Origin: an uncultured Prochlorococcus sp.
GTDB taxonomy: Bacteria > Cyanobacteriota > Cyanobacteriia > PCC-6307 > Cyanobiaceae
Length of the DNA stretch: 64,000 nucleotides
Assembly: GCA_902564235.1 (NCBI GenBank)
Contig: CACFAG010000004.1
Location: 16,565-80,564 of the forward strand
Reading direction: 5' to 3'
Positions 10,335-21,170 of the stretch are shown here, piece after piece. How positions within the stretch are numbered: position 1 is the stretch's first letter; every line of letters starts with the position of its first letter. The notes below the pieces were generated by a model, which was not told the DNA's origin, did not search any database, and saw nothing but the letters and a program-made list of their open reading frames with translations. The translations under genes and the position numbers were made by a program.

Positions 10335-10856
10335 TCAGAGGTACATATCTATTGAACTTCTTCCTGAATTTTTAAGCCAATTCTCAATATCAAGATACCC
10401 TCCAGGATATAATCTAACCGCTTTAGACCAGACTTCAGCAGCCTTATCAAACCAAATATCTCTTTGATCTAAATCGCCATTTTGTTCAGCATATCTTCCC
10501 CTTTTTTCATAAATTAAACCTATATTTTTAAGACATGATGGTTGTTTTGGATTTTCGACTAACGCCTTTTCATAAGTTTCAATAGACAAATCTTCTTCAC
10601 CGTTACTCATATATATTATTGCCATATTTTTAAGAGTCTCACCCCTATCAATTTTATTTTCTTCAAGTAATAAACTTTCTTTATAATACTCTAAAGCTTC
10701 CGAATAATCCCCATTATTTTGGGCGGCGAGGCCATCTCTATAATAGATATAAGCTTTTTTTTCCTTCTCTGCAATAGGCATTATTTTGACTATAGATTCG
10801 GCTATTACAGTAAAAGCTTTATCGATAAAATTGTCTCTGTTTTGATTACTTGGCAC
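10335..10856 (-). CDS. ycf3: photosystem I assembly protein Ycf3 (likely GTG start at 10856, 173 aa; track ORF extends to 10949)
   Basis: [26 protein letters not shown]...[27 protein letters not shown] protein. Confidence 0.93.
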   Translation of the reverse strand: MPSNQNRDNFIDKAFTVIAESIVKIMPIAEKEKKAYIYYRDGLAAQNNGDYSEALEYYKESLLLEENKIDRGETLKNMAIIYMSNGEEDLSIETYEKALVENPKQPSCLKNIGLIYEKRGRYAEQNGDLDQRDIWFDKAAEVWSKAVRLYPGGYLDIENWLKNSGRSSIDMYL

Positions 10857-10976
10857 TACTTTTAATCTAATTAAAATAAAATAGTAATTTAAAAAATAAC
10901 TATTTAAAAAGTCTATTACATTTATTATTATAGTTAAAAATAAAGTCAAGCATTAATTTGCTTCTATCAAAAAAAT

Positions 10977-13271
10977 ATGGAGAGCATTCAATTAAGCATC
11001 ACAGGAATGAAGTGCGGAGGTTGTGTTAGTACTGTTGAAAAAATATTGAATAATTCCGACGGTATTGAAAATGTTTCTGTTAACTTACTTACTGAAAGTG
11101 CATATTTTGAAATTAACCACAAATACTTAGAAATAGAAACAGTTCTCGAAAATCTAAAAGAGAATGGTTTCCCATCTAAGATTTACATAAATGATTTTTC
11201 GAAAAAAATAAATAAAGCAGAATTAAAAAAAAAAAAGAAGTGGAACAATCAATGGAATAAACTAACTTTTGCCTTATTACTTTTATTATTATCAGGTTTA
11301 GGTCATCTGGCAGAAGGAAGATATATAAATTTTCCAATATTAGGTAATATATTTTTTCACGCTTCATTAGCTACATTAGCTTTATTATTTCCTGGCAGAG
11401 AAATAATTAATAATGGATTTAAATCATTTATCAAGAACCGTCCGGATATGAATTCTTTAGTGGCTCTTGGAGTAACTAGCGCATACACGACTAGTCTTCT
11501 ATCCCTAATATTCCCTTCTACTGGTTTTCCTTGTTTTTTTAATGAACCAGTTATGCTATTAGGTTTTATACTGATTGGGCGTTTCTTAGAAGAAAGAGCT
11601 AGATACCAAACCAGTTCATCCATTAAAGATTTATTAGATCTTCAACCTGAAATGGCAAATATCTATACAGAAGATAATCAAACAAAGTCAATAAGAGTGA
11701 ATACTTTAAGACCTGATCAAGAGATTCAAGTTTTAGCAGGAGACAGAGTACCTGCTGACTGTATTGTTACTCAAGGTAATTCATATGTTGATGTTTCACA
11801 TATAACTGGAGAATCCAAACCTATCGAAGTAAAAGAAGGCGAAAATTTATCTTGTGGATCTCTAAATCTTAATTCAACTCTTAGACTTAAAGTACAAAAG
11901 GTCGGAGGGGAATCATCTCTTGCAAAACTAGTAAGCCTTATTGAGTCTGTAAACTCTAAAAAACCTCCCATTCAAAGAATTACTGATGCAATTGCTGGCA
12001 AATTTACTTATTTTGTACTTATTTTTGCTACTCTAACTTTCTTATTCTGGTGGAAGGGGGCAAGAAACATTTGGCCTGATTTATTAAGTCATAATTATCG
12101 ATTCATAACTGACTCAAGCCACACACTTCATAGTTCGCTTGGTAGTAATGCTGAGAATTTCATGAGTTTAGCGATTCAATTGTCGATTGCTGTTTTAGTA
12201 ATAGCTTGTCCTTGTGCATTAGGTTTAGCCACCCCAACTGTAATAACAGTTGCATCAGGCAAAGCAGCAAAAAAAGGGGTTTTATTTAAAGGCGGGGACA
12301 AAATTGAGATGGCTTCAAAAATTAATCACATTATTTTTGATAAGACAGGCACCTTAACAAAAGGTAAACCTTTCATTGTTGATTATAAAAATAATAATAA
12401 TCACTCATTTTTATTAAGAATTGCTGCCAGTTTAGAGAAGGAAAGCAGACATCCAATCGCTAATGCCTTAATTCAAGAGGCAGAGAAACAACATTTAAAA
12501 TTATTTTCAATAAAAAAAATCTTCACCCACTCAGGCAGAGGTATTTCAGGAGAACTTGATTCAATTGATGGGCTTATCAATATTGGAAATATTGAATGGC
12601 TACTAAGTAAAGGAATAATTATTGATAATGATGCAAAAAACGTCATTGAAAGTGAAGAGACAAAAACAAACACAATCATTGGAGTAAGTATCAAAGATAA
12701 GTTATTAGGCTTTATCTTGTTAGGAGATTTACTCAGAGATGATTCAATTAAAACAGTTAAAAATTTAAGAGAAAATAAATTTAAAATTAATATTTTAAGT
12801 GGAGATAGAAAAGAAACAGTTTTAGCCTTAGCAAAAAAAATTGGTTGTAAAGAAACAGAAGTAAAATGGGATCTTCTTCCTCAAATGAAGCTGAAGACTA
12901 TAGAAAATTTAAAAATTAATAATAAAGTAGCAATGATCGGTGATGGTATTAATGATGTTCCGGCATTAGCATCCTCAGACTTAGGAATTGCGGTGGGATC
13001 AGGGACTCAAATAGCCAAAGCGAATGCAGATGTTGTATTGATGGGAGATCAACTAAATGGATTACCTTACGCATTAAATCTTGCAAAAAAAACTATAAGA
13101 AAAATAAAGCAAAATTTAATATGGGCTTTTGGTTACAACTTACTAGCTATACCTTTAGCCGCCGGCATTTTATTTCCCAAATACGGTATTCTCCTCACTC
13201 CTTCAATAGCAGCATTATTAATGGCTACTAGCTCTATTACAGTTGTAATTAATGCTTTATCTTTGGATTAA
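10977..13271 (+). CDS. copper-transporting P1B-type ATPase
   Basis: N-terminal GMKCGGC metal-binding motif, CPCALGLATP, DKTGTLTKGKP, GDGINDVPALA. Confidence 0.95.
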   Translation: MESIQLSITGMKCGGCVSTVEKILNNSDGIENVSVNLLTESAYFEINHKYLEIETVLENLKENGFPSKIYINDFSKKINKAELKKKKKWNNQWNKLTFALLLLLLSGLGHLAEGRYINFPILGNIFFHASLATLALLFPGREIINNGFKSFIKNRPDMNSLVALGVTSAYTTSLLSLIFPSTGFPCFFNEPVMLLGFILIGRFLEERARYQTSSSIKDLLDLQPEMANIYTEDNQTKSIRVNTLRPDQEIQVLAGDRVPADCIVTQGNSYVDVSHITGESKPIEVKEGENLSCGSLNLNSTLRLKVQKVGGESSLAKLVSLIESVNSKKPPIQRITDAIAGKFTYFVLIFATLTFLFWWKGARNIWPDLLSHNYRFITDSSHTLHSSLGSNAENFMSLAIQLSIAVLVIACPCALGLATPTVITVASGKAAKKGVLFKGGDKIEMASKINHIIFDKTGTLTKGKPFIVDYKNNNNHSFLLRIAASLEKESRHPIANALIQEAEKQHLKLFSIKKIFTHSGRGISGELDSIDGLINIGNIEWLLSKGIIIDNDAKNVIESEETKTNTIIGVSIKDKLLGFILLGDLLRDDSIKTVKNLRENKFKINILSGDRKETVLALAKKIGCKETEVKWDLLPQMKLKTIENLKINNKVAMIGDGINDVPALASSDLGIAVGSGTQIAKANADVVLMGDQLNGLPYALNLAKKTIRKIKQNLIWAFGYNLLAIPLAAGILFPKYGILLTPSIAALLMATSSITVVINALSLD

Positions 13272-13910
13272 ATGAAAGGAAAATTTATAGTTATTGAAGG
13301 TATTGATGGATGTGGCAAGACAACCCAAATAGAAGAACTATCTAGATGGCTACCTAATAGTGGTCTCATAAAGAAAGATTCTAAATTAATCACAACCAGA
13401 GAGCCAGGAGGTAGTCAGTTAGGTAAAAAACTAAGACGACTCATTCTTGATAATAATGCAAATATCGAGCCCTCACCTCTTGCGGAATTATTGCTTTATT
13501 CAGCTGATAGAGCTGAGCACGTTTCAAAAATTATTTCACCTGCTTTAAATAAAAATGATTGGGTAATTAGTGATAGATTTTCAGATTCTACTCTTGCCTA
13601 TCAAGGTTATGGAAGAAACATAAATTTAGAAATAATCAAAAATATTGAATCTATTGTTTGTCAAGGGGAATATCCTGACTTAACTTTCTTTTTAGAAATT
13701 TCTCCAGAAGAAAGTATCTTACGAAGAAAAAATAAAATTCCAGATAGAATTGAATCTGAAGGTATTAGATTTTTAGAAAAAGTAAATGAAGGGTTCAAAC
13801 TAATTGCTAAAGAAAAAAACTGGAAAGTAATACCCGCCTCACAAAATATTAAAACTATTTCCAATCAAATTAAAGAGATTTTATTAAACAATTTTTCTAA
13901 TAAAAAATGA
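13272..13910 (+). CDS. tmk: thymidylate kinase
   Basis: [40 protein letters not shown]. Confidence 0.96.
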   Translation: MKGKFIVIEGIDGCGKTTQIEELSRWLPNSGLIKKDSKLITTREPGGSQLGKKLRRLILDNNANIEPSPLAELLLYSADRAEHVSKIISPALNKNDWVISDRFSDSTLAYQGYGRNINLEIIKNIESIVCQGEYPDLTFFLEISPEESILRRKNKIPDRIESEGIRFLEKVNEGFKLIAKEKNWKVIPASQNIKTISNQIKEILLNNFSNKK

Positions 13911-14869
13911 TCACGAGTAAAAAAAATAATTTTTTAGTTAATGAGGAAGTCAATATTTGCCTTAAAAGGATAATTAAAAAAAAATCATTTGCTAATGGTT
14001 ATATATTTTATGGTGCTGAAGGGGTAGGAAAAAAACAAACTGCTTTTGAATTTATAGAAGAGATTTTCAAACAATCTTCCCCAAGCGGAAATATTAAAGA
14101 GAGAATATACAACAAGAACCATCCTGATTTGCTAGTTATCGAACCTAGTTCTCTTTTGGAAGCTAAAAACTTAAAAAGTTCTGATCTTGAAAAAACAAAA
14201 AAAAGTGGATCTCAGGTTATTAAAGTTTCTCAAATACGTAATATCAGAACATTTCTAGGTCAAAAATCAATAAACTCTGCAAAAAAAATTGTTTTGATAC
14301 TTAATGCACACCTTTTAAACGAAGCAGCCTCAAATTGCCTATTAAAAACTTTAGAAGAACCTAGTAATGGAATTTTTATTTTATTAACATCCAAAATCAA
14401 CCTACTTTTAGATACAATAATCTCGAGATGTCAAATGATCAGGTTTCGATCCTTTTCTAGTAAACAAATAAATACTATTTTAAAAGATTATTTTGATCCA
14501 TATAAATTTAGTATTAATAGAAGATTAGATATTCAAGATTTAATAAACTCTGCAAATGGATCACCAGGTCAATTGGTACAGAATATTGAAATTTGGAATA
14601 AATTATCAGATGACATTACAAATAAATTAAAATTACCATTAAAAAATTTTTTAGAAATTCTGGAAATCTCAAAATTAATATCCGAAAAATTAGAGATTGA
14701 TGAACAAATTTGTTTAGTCAATTTCATTCAAATTATTTGGTGGAGAAAGATAAAAAATGTTGATATTTTAATAAAACTTGAAAATTTAAAATCGTGCCTG
14801 AAAAAAAGTATTCAGCCAAGGCTAGTATGGGAAATTACTTTTTTGCAAATTTCAATTGAGTACATATAA
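13907..14869 (+). CDS. holB: DNA polymerase III delta' subunit
   Basis: [37 protein letters not shown]; 4-nt overlap with tmk. Confidence 0.9.
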   Translation: MITSKKNNFLVNEEVNICLKRIIKKKSFANGYIFYGAEGVGKKQTAFEFIEEIFKQSSPSGNIKERIYNKNHPDLLVIEPSSLLEAKNLKSSDLEKTKKSGSQVIKVSQIRNIRTFLGQKSINSAKKIVLILNAHLLNEAASNCLLKTLEEPSNGIFILLTSKINLLLDTIISRCQMIRFRSFSSKQINTILKDYFDPYKFSINRRLDIQDLINSANGSPGQLVQNIEIWNKLSDDITNKLKLPLKNFLEILEISKLISEKLEIDEQICLVNFIQIIWWRKIKNVDILIKLENLKSCLKKSIQPRLVWEITFLQISIEYI

Positions 14870-14877
14870 AAATTACT

Positions 14878-15654
14878 CTATTGAGAATTTATTAAATCAG
14901 ATTTTCTTGCTTGAATAAATTCTTGTTTAGCAGTTTCAACCTGCGGGCCAATAGGCAGCTCAAGACAATATCCAGCTCCATAAACAGTCTTTATATAAAT
15001 AGGCTTACGTGGATCAGGCTCAAGCTTAGTACGTAAGTGTCTAATGTGAACTCTTATTGTCTCAATATCATCATCTGGTTCATATCCCCATACTTCTTTG
15101 AGAATTAATGCAGGTGATACAGTTTGACCATGCCTTTGTAGAAGACAATGAAGTAATTCAAATTCGAGGTGAGTTAATCTTACAGGAGAGTCAAACCATA
15201 TAGCTTCAAATCTTTCTGGAACAAGAGTTAGAGGACCATAATTTAAAATTTCTTGTTGATTACTAGAATTTAATTGGGCTCTATTAGATCTCCTTAATAA
15301 GGCTTTTATGCGAACGTATAATTCTTCAAGATCAAATGGTTTAATGATATAGTCGTCAGCTCCAGAATTAAATCCAGTGACTTTATCTTTGAGGCCACCT
15401 AATGCAGTTATCATGAGAATTGGAATATTTGATGTTCTTTCATCTCTTCTAAGTCGCTGGCATAAAGTTAAACCATCAACATTTGGCAACATTAAATCTA
15501 GAAGTATTAAATCCGGTGAATATTGAAGAGCTAATGCTTGACCTTTAATGCCATCTTCAGCTTTTTGTACATCAAAACCAGAATGTTCTAAATGCCGAGC
15601 TATTAAATCACGCATATCACGATCATCTTCGATTAAAAGGATTGAGATTTTCAT
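14878..15654 (-). CDS. rpaA: OmpR-family response regulator RpaA
   Basis: [55 protein letters not shown], winged helix [18 protein letters not shown]. Confidence 0.92.
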   Translation of the reverse strand: MKISILLIEDDRDMRDLIARHLEHSGFDVQKAEDGIKGQALALQYSPDLILLDLMLPNVDGLTLCQRLRRDERTSNIPILMITALGGLKDKVTGFNSGADDYIIKPFDLEELYVRIKALLRRSNRAQLNSSNQQEILNYGPLTLVPERFEAIWFDSPVRLTHLEFELLHCLLQRHGQTVSPALILKEVWGYEPDDDIETIRVHIRHLRTKLEPDPRKPIYIKTVYGAGYCLELPIGPQVETAKQEFIQARKSDLINSQ

Positions 15655-16055
15655 ATTTATAGACTATTAAATTAAGATTAATTTTTTGTAATACGATTCT
15701 CTCAAGAATTTATAAAGATTGCAGAATTAATGTAAACAATTTTATCAATTAAATATATCAATTAACTCAATAATGGCAAGGGATTACACAGAAATTACAA
15801 ATTTTTGAAAAGTTGAATTTTTACAATTTCTTTCGATTCTATTTACTATTTCTTAATAATCAGAGGAATATTTAAAAAAATAATGACTTAATTTAAGGGA
15901 ATAACTAATCCAAATTACCTTGTTTGGGGTTTTCTAAAAATGAAATGAACTAATAATCCTAAGTTTTCAAAAAGGATTTAAAAAATTTTAAAGTTTTGAT
16001 TTCTGCTGAGTGTTCAAACTCATAACTGATCCTAAATTAAAAAATTTAAGTATTT

Positions 16056-16415
16056 ATGAAAAGAAAGTCATTTATTTATTCTGATTTATCAAAAAAACAA
16101 TTAGAAAAACTTAAAGAATTTTATATTCAAAAAAAAGTTGAATCTTTTAGTCACGAGGAGCTTAAGCAATTTGTACGAGAAATTATTTCTCATCAAATAA
16201 ACGATACTATTGACAAAGAAGAAGAAATGGAAGCATGGAGAGAAATATCAGATTTTTTTGGAGAGCGATTTGAAATAGTTATCCTAGAAATACAAACAAA
16301 ATACGTCGACGATAAAAACATTCTTGAAACAGAAATAGATTCTCAGAAACAAAGAATAGAATTACTTGAAAAGAATAATTTCGATCAAGAGAAAAAGGAT
16401 ATGTGGGATGACTAG
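16056..16415 (+). CDS. hypothetical protein, charged, helix-rich
   Basis: 119-aa ORF with ATG start; no recognised domain. Confidence 0.65.
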   Translation: MKRKSFIYSDLSKKQLEKLKEFYIQKKVESFSHEELKQFVREIISHQINDTIDKEEEMEAWREISDFFGERFEIVILEIQTKYVDDKNILETEIDSQKQRIELLEKNNFDQEKKDMWDD

Positions 16416-16533
16416 ATTTTATTGAAAGTTGTACTTCATTCAATCAATAAAAACAGAAAATTCACCCTAACTATATAAAACTAAAAATCAAATGGACAAC
16501 TTGTTTTTTGTTAATGTAGTGAATCTGATTAAC

Positions 16534-16549
16534 GTTCTAGTTACTGTTC
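16534..16549. repeat. Imperfect direct repeat unit A (GTTCTAGTTACTGTTC), partner at 16625-16640
   Basis: 15/16 identical to GTTCTATTTACTGTTC. Confidence 0.6.
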
Positions 16550-16624
16550 GTTAAACATACATTCTAAACTTTTACAAAATGAATTTAAAAATCTATTTTT
16601 TAAAATAAATAGTGTAATTTTAAT

Positions 16625-16640
16625 GTTCTATTTACTGTTC
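16625..16640. repeat. Imperfect direct repeat unit B (GTTCTATTTACTGTTC)
   Basis: Partner of 16534-16549. Confidence 0.6.
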
Positions 16641-16764
16641 TTAATATTATATAAGTTTCAATAGAATATATATTCTTTAAACAACTTTTTGACAAAAAAG
16701 AGGTAAGAGGAATTAAAAAAAGCACCTTTATTACGGTGACTGTGCTTAACTTTTTTGAAATATA

Positions 16765-16779
16765 TAAACTCCCCAGGCG
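16765..16779. repeat. Degenerate partial copy of tRNA-Asn 3' end (att-like), TAAACTCCCCAGGCG
   Basis: 14/15 identical, same orientation, to TAAACTCCCCGGGCG at 17892-17906. Confidence 0.55.
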
Positions 16780-16928
16780 ATTTATTAACAAGTCCAAAAT
16801 GCACTGCCCTGAGTGGGTTTGAAAGTTAATTTTTTTTTAAGACGAAATCCCGAACATAATCCCAAACATTTCTTGTTGCGTAGAAAAAAAAATTTTGTAA
16901 TTATCAGGATCAAAATTAAACATTTATT

Positions 16929-17729
16929 TTGATAAAACATATTATAAACATCTCTTTATCTGTAATAATTTCTGGATTTATTTATCCCGCACAATCTGAT
17001 TTCTTGTCAAAGAGGGAATGTAAAGAATCAATCGAAAACGAGTTAAAAAATTTAAGTATCAACAAAAACAAAAAAAGAAAAATTCCAATTTGGAGTAAAG
17101 AAATTTTAGATATTAATAATGACCAAAAAAAGGAAATTTTAATAACAAGAACTTACGGAGGAAACTCAACTGCTCCTGATTTAGAGATAATTTTCTTTAA
17201 TTCAAAATGTATTGCCAAAAAATTTGAATTCAATGAATTTACAGGAGTATGGAATGGTTGGAGAGGGGTAAATTTTAAAACTACAACTAAAGGACTAATC
17301 ATATACGCTACAAACCACCATGAAGGATTTTTCAATACTGACCTAAAAGTGAATAATGTTGAATACCTATTTTCCGGAGAAAATTTATACCACCTATCAA
17401 ATCAAGACCTAAAAGAAATTAAAGCAATTTCTGAAATAAGGACTTCAAACTTAAAATTTAATTCATCTCACCATACTAAAACCTCACTGATTTATGACCT
17501 CAATAATAATAAAAAAGCGGAAATCATATCTTGCAGTTATTGGGAAAGATGGGGGCGTTTTAATAAATGCTTAATTCAAGTAGGAGATAATTATAAAACT
17601 GAGATGAATTTCAATCCAAAAAGAATTGGGGTTTTAGAAAATAAAAAAAATGGATGGCATGTGCTTGTAATTGATATAAATGAAAAATATTTTTATAACC
17701 CAAATTCAAAGAAATATGAGAAATTATAA
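16929..17729 (+). CDS. hypothetical secreted protein with two FG-GAP-like acidic repeats (TTG start)
   Basis: Signal-peptide-like N-terminus MIKHIINISLSVIISGFIYPAQS; ILDINNDQKKEILITR and IYDLNNNKKAEIISC. Confidence 0.7.
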   Translation: MIKHIINISLSVIISGFIYPAQSDFLSKRECKESIENELKNLSINKNKKRKIPIWSKEILDINNDQKKEILITRTYGGNSTAPDLEIIFFNSKCIAKKFEFNEFTGVWNGWRGVNFKTTTKGLIIYATNHHEGFFNTDLKVNNVEYLFSGENLYHLSNQDLKEIKAISEIRTSNLKFNSSHHTKTSLIYDLNNNKKAEIISCSYWERWGRFNKCLIQVGDNYKTEMNFNPKRIGVLENKKNGWHVLVIDINEKYFYNPNSKKYEKL

Positions 17730-17844
17730 AAAAAGAATAATCATATGAACAAATCCCTTACATATCTCGAACATTTTTCACAATAGTGCATTCTAGTGGA
17801 AGGTTCTGGAAGTCATTAAATCTGAAGAACCCGAATATACACGC

Positions 17845-17870
17845 AAAAAAAGAGACTTTTGAAAGTCTCT
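17845..17870 (-). terminator. Rho-independent terminator downstream of tRNA-Asn
   Basis: Minus strand reads AGAGACTTTCAAAAGTCTCTTTTTTT: 8-bp stem plus U tract. Confidence 0.8.
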
Positions 17871-17895
17871 GAAATTGATTGAAAGTGTTAGTAAA

Positions 17896-17967
<72 letters not shown>

Positions 17968-18016
17968 ATATAAGATGAATTTAGCTCTTTAAAGTACCTT
18001 ATGACAAGTAAAAGAA

Positions 18017-18691
18017 TTATTTATAATGAAATTTTGATGGTTTTTGCCAGCTAGATAAAAAACCATTTTTCAACTCTGCTACTGAATCAGCGTAAGATAA
18101 TTCTTCATAACGATGAGTAATCCATAATGCGGATAAAGGTTTTTCATGATCACTTGTAAGATTTTTAATTGTTTTTAATACTTTTAATTGGCTGATGTGA
18201 TCAAGTAAAGCTGTGGGCTCATCCAAAAGAATAAAATTTCTATTACTTATAAGAGCAGATGCAATAGTTAAGCGTTGTTTTTGTCCACCGCTCAACGTGT
18301 GTACAGGCCTTTTTTCAAAACCAGTCAATCCCACTTGATCAAGCACATATTCAATTTTTTTATTAATTTCATAATCACTTATATTTTGGTTAATGTTGAT
18401 CAAAAGTTCGCTCCTGCAATTTGGCATTAATATTTGATGATCGGGGTTTTGAAATACCATACCTATATTTGCTTTAGTATTAATAATTCCATTTTTGGGT
18501 TTAATTATTCCATTTATTAATTTTAAAAGGGTACTTTTTCCACTTCCGTTTTTACCGACGACCATCCAAAATCCAGATTTTTTTATTGAGAAATTACATT
18601 TAAAAATTAAATTTTCTTTTTTCCCAGGATATGAAAAAGAGACATCTTTAAAATGTATATAAGGTACTTCATTTTCAAGAGAATCTCGCAT
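18017..18691 (-). CDS. ABC transporter ATP-binding protein (CbiO/EcfA-like)
   Basis: VGKNGSGKSTLLKL, MVFQNPDHQI, LSGGQKQRLTIASAL, LLDEPTALLD. Confidence 0.9.
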   Translation of the reverse strand: MRDSLENEVPYIHFKDVSFSYPGKKENLIFKCNFSIKKSGFWMVVGKNGSGKSTLLKLINGIIKPKNGIINTKANIGMVFQNPDHQILMPNCRSELLININQNISDYEINKKIEYVLDQVGLTGFEKRPVHTLSGGQKQRLTIASALISNRNFILLDEPTALLDHISQLKVLKTIKNLTSDHEKPLSALWITHRYEELSYADSVAELKNGFLSSWQKPSKFHYK

Positions 18692-18696
18692 TAATT

Positions 18697-18978
18697 CTAT
18701 GAATCTATGTTGAGAGAAAATCCTGGTCTTTTAGCTCCTCCTGCTACTGATGATTTTTCATATATCTGAACAGAAATTACTTCTTTAAGTCTGACAGCGA
18801 TTAGTTTATCTTGCACTTTATCACAGCTTAATTCAATAAAGTTTGAAGATTGTAGAGTTTCATTCATAGAACTTTTTATTTCATCAAAAATTCTTTTAAC
18901 ATCTTCAAATTCTTTCTTCTGAATTGAAAGTGGAAAAGGTGAATATCTCAGACTTAGTTCCAGTGAATACATAATCAT
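18697..18978 (-). CDS. UPF0367-type conserved picocyanobacterial protein
   Basis: SLELSLRYSPFPLSIQKKEFEDVKRIFDEIK...GGAKRPGFSLNI. Confidence 0.75.
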   Translation of the reverse strand: MIMYSLELSLRYSPFPLSIQKKEFEDVKRIFDEIKSSMNETLQSSNFIELSCDKVQDKLIAVRLKEVISVQIYEKSSVAGGAKRPGFSLNIDS

Positions 18979-19124
18979 TATAAAAACTATCTTTTATAAT
19001 AATAAATTTTTCTATGTCGAAAGTTATTTTAAGTTAAATTGTTTTGAGAAAATTATATAAAAGATCTTTAAATACAATTATTATAGAAATAGAAGATTTA
19101 TTTTGAAATTTAAATAATCATTTC

Positions 19125-20093
19125 ATGGAAATAGCAAATGATATAACCTCTTTAGTTGGAAATACACCATTAGTTAAATTAAATCGAATCAGAAAGTATT
19201 TTAATTGTTATCCAGAAATAATAGCCAAACTAGAAAGTTTCAATCCGTCAGCGTCCGTCAAAGATCGAATCGCTTTTTCAATGTTATGTAAAGCTGAAGA
19301 AGAAGGATTGATAACACCAGAAAAAACAACTTTAATTGAAGCAACAAGTGGCAATACCGGCATCGCATTAGCAATGGTTGCTGCAGCAAAAGGCTACAAA
19401 TTGATATTAACTATGCCTGACACGATGAGTATTGAAAGAAGGGCAATGTTGAGAGCATACGGAGCTGAATTACAGCTAACGCCAGGAAATGAAGGAATGA
19501 AAGGAGCTTTAGATTTAGCTAATGAGTTATCTTCAACCATTGCTAATAGCTATCAATTTAATCAATTTGAAAACTTTGCTAATCCAGATATTCATGAAAG
19601 AACAACTGCTCAAGAAATATGGGCCCAATCTAATAACAATTTAGATGGACTAGTTACAGGAGTAGGCACAGGGGGAACAATTACTGGTTGCGCACGTTTT
19701 TTAAAAAAAGTTAATCCAAATTGTAAAATTTATGCTGTAGAGCCCCAAAAAAGTGCTGTCATTTCGGGGGAGAAAGCAGGATCTCATTCTATTCAAGGTA
19801 TAGGAGCAGGTTTCGTACCGAAAGTCCTGAATACTAAATTAATTGATGAAATTATAAAAATAGACGACGATGAAGCATTTTATTATGGGCGTTTACTAGC
19901 TCGATTGGAAGGTCTTTTGTCGGGGATCAGTAGCGGTGCGGCTTTAGCAGCAACTATAAAAATCGGTAAAAGGATAGAACTAATGAATAAAAGATTGATA
20001 GTAATTCTTCCAAGTTTTGGTGAAAGATATTTATCAACAGCAATGTTTGAATCGAATACCTCAATACAAGCCAGAAAAGATGGTTATCTTTAA
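19125..20093 (+). CDS. cysK: cysteine synthase A
   Basis: VGNTPLVKLNRI, NPSASVKDRIAFSM, EATSGNTGIALAM, GTGGTITGCARFL. Confidence 0.96.
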   Translation: MEIANDITSLVGNTPLVKLNRIRKYFNCYPEIIAKLESFNPSASVKDRIAFSMLCKAEEEGLITPEKTTLIEATSGNTGIALAMVAAAKGYKLILTMPDTMSIERRAMLRAYGAELQLTPGNEGMKGALDLANELSSTIANSYQFNQFENFANPDIHERTTAQEIWAQSNNNLDGLVTGVGTGGTITGCARFLKKVNPNCKIYAVEPQKSAVISGEKAGSHSIQGIGAGFVPKVLNTKLIDEIIKIDDDEAFYYGRLLARLEGLLSGISSGAALAATIKIGKRIELMNKRLIVILPSFGERYLSTAMFESNTSIQARKDGYL

Positions 20094-20109
20094 TCCTAAT
20101 TTTATAAAA

Positions 20110-20787
20110 ATGGAAAAAAATTTGTATGAAGAATTAGGCCTCAAAAAAAATGCAACCAAAAGTGAAATTAAATCTTCATATCGATCTTTAGTTAAGCAAC
20201 ATCATCCTGATGCAGGCGGAGAAAAAGAAAGATTTCTTGCAATTCAAAATGCTTGGGAAACTCTAAATGATCCTATAAAAAAAGAACAATATGATAGAAA
20301 AATTTTTTCTTCCAGTTCATCATTTAATTCATTAAATGAAAATTGGGAAGAGAAATTTAATTCAAAAAAATATAATTCTTCAATTAAGGACAAAGAAGTT
20401 GAAACATGGATTAAAGAAATTTATAATCCGATAAATAGATTAATAAGTCAAATAATTAAACCTTTGAACAATGAGATAAAAGAACTATCTGCGGATCCAT
20501 ATGATGACCAACTAATGGAAAATTTTTCCAGTTATATAATTCTTGCACAAAAGAAAATAGAAAAAGTTGAAAAAATTTATAACAAAAAAATAGTTCCAAA
20601 GTCTATTTCAGCTTTAGGCCTCGATCTTTATCATTGTTTTTCACAAGTTAAAGATGCGCTATCAGAATTTGATAGATATACACAAGGATACGTAGATAAC
20701 TACTTATTTGATGGCAAAGAAATGATCAAAGAAGCAAAAAGGATCCAATCAAAAATGTCTTCAGAGAAAAAAAATAAAAACTTTTAG
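20110..20787 (+). CDS. J-domain (DnaJ-like) protein
   Basis: LYEELGLKKNATKSEIKSSYRSLVKQHHPDAGG with HPD; internal ATG at 20110 preferred over track start. Confidence 0.88.
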   Translation: MEKNLYEELGLKKNATKSEIKSSYRSLVKQHHPDAGGEKERFLAIQNAWETLNDPIKKEQYDRKIFSSSSSFNSLNENWEEKFNSKKYNSSIKDKEVETWIKEIYNPINRLISQIIKPLNNEIKELSADPYDDQLMENFSSYIILAQKKIEKVEKIYNKKIVPKSISALGLDLYHCFSQVKDALSEFDRYTQGYVDNYLFDGKEMIKEAKRIQSKMSSEKKNKNF

Positions 20788-20800
20788 AAAAAAAATTTTA

Positions 20801-21034
20801 TTAAGTATATTCTTTAAGTTGATCTAATTTAAACCATACATCTGGAACAGGTCTACGCCATCGAACCTGAACATATTCGTCTTTGATTGAAAGAATCTCT
20901 CCAGGACCTTCAAAGACATAATTAGGTAGATCACTATCACTGGCCATCGCTTCTATACTTTTTATATAATTTTCTCTATCGACAAAAACTAAGCTTCCTT
21001 TCTTGAGAGGTTTCTTTGGAATAGAATCTGCCAT
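20801..21034 (-). CDS. ndhO: NAD(P)H-quinone oxidoreductase subunit O
   Basis: KKGSLVFVDRENYIKSIEAMASD...YVQVRWRRPVPDVWFKLDQLKEY. Confidence 0.93.
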   Translation of the reverse strand: MADSIPKKPLKKGSLVFVDRENYIKSIEAMASDSDLPNYVFEGPGEILSIKDEYVQVRWRRPVPDVWFKLDQLKEYT

Positions 21035-21170
21035 AATAAATTCAAGAAAGTTATTTGAAATCTATTATACAAAAACCTGTTTGAAAAATATTGAAAAAAA
21101 TTTATACCTGAATAATAATTACAAACTTCTAAAAAATTTAATAGCCTTAATTGATAAACATCTTCATGAT

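Noticed and set aside
16600-16797. 65-aa minus-strand ORF in the 16.4-16.9 kb gap
   Set aside because: Covers the repeat/hairpin and att-like sequence, with low-complexity composition and no family; treated as non-coding.
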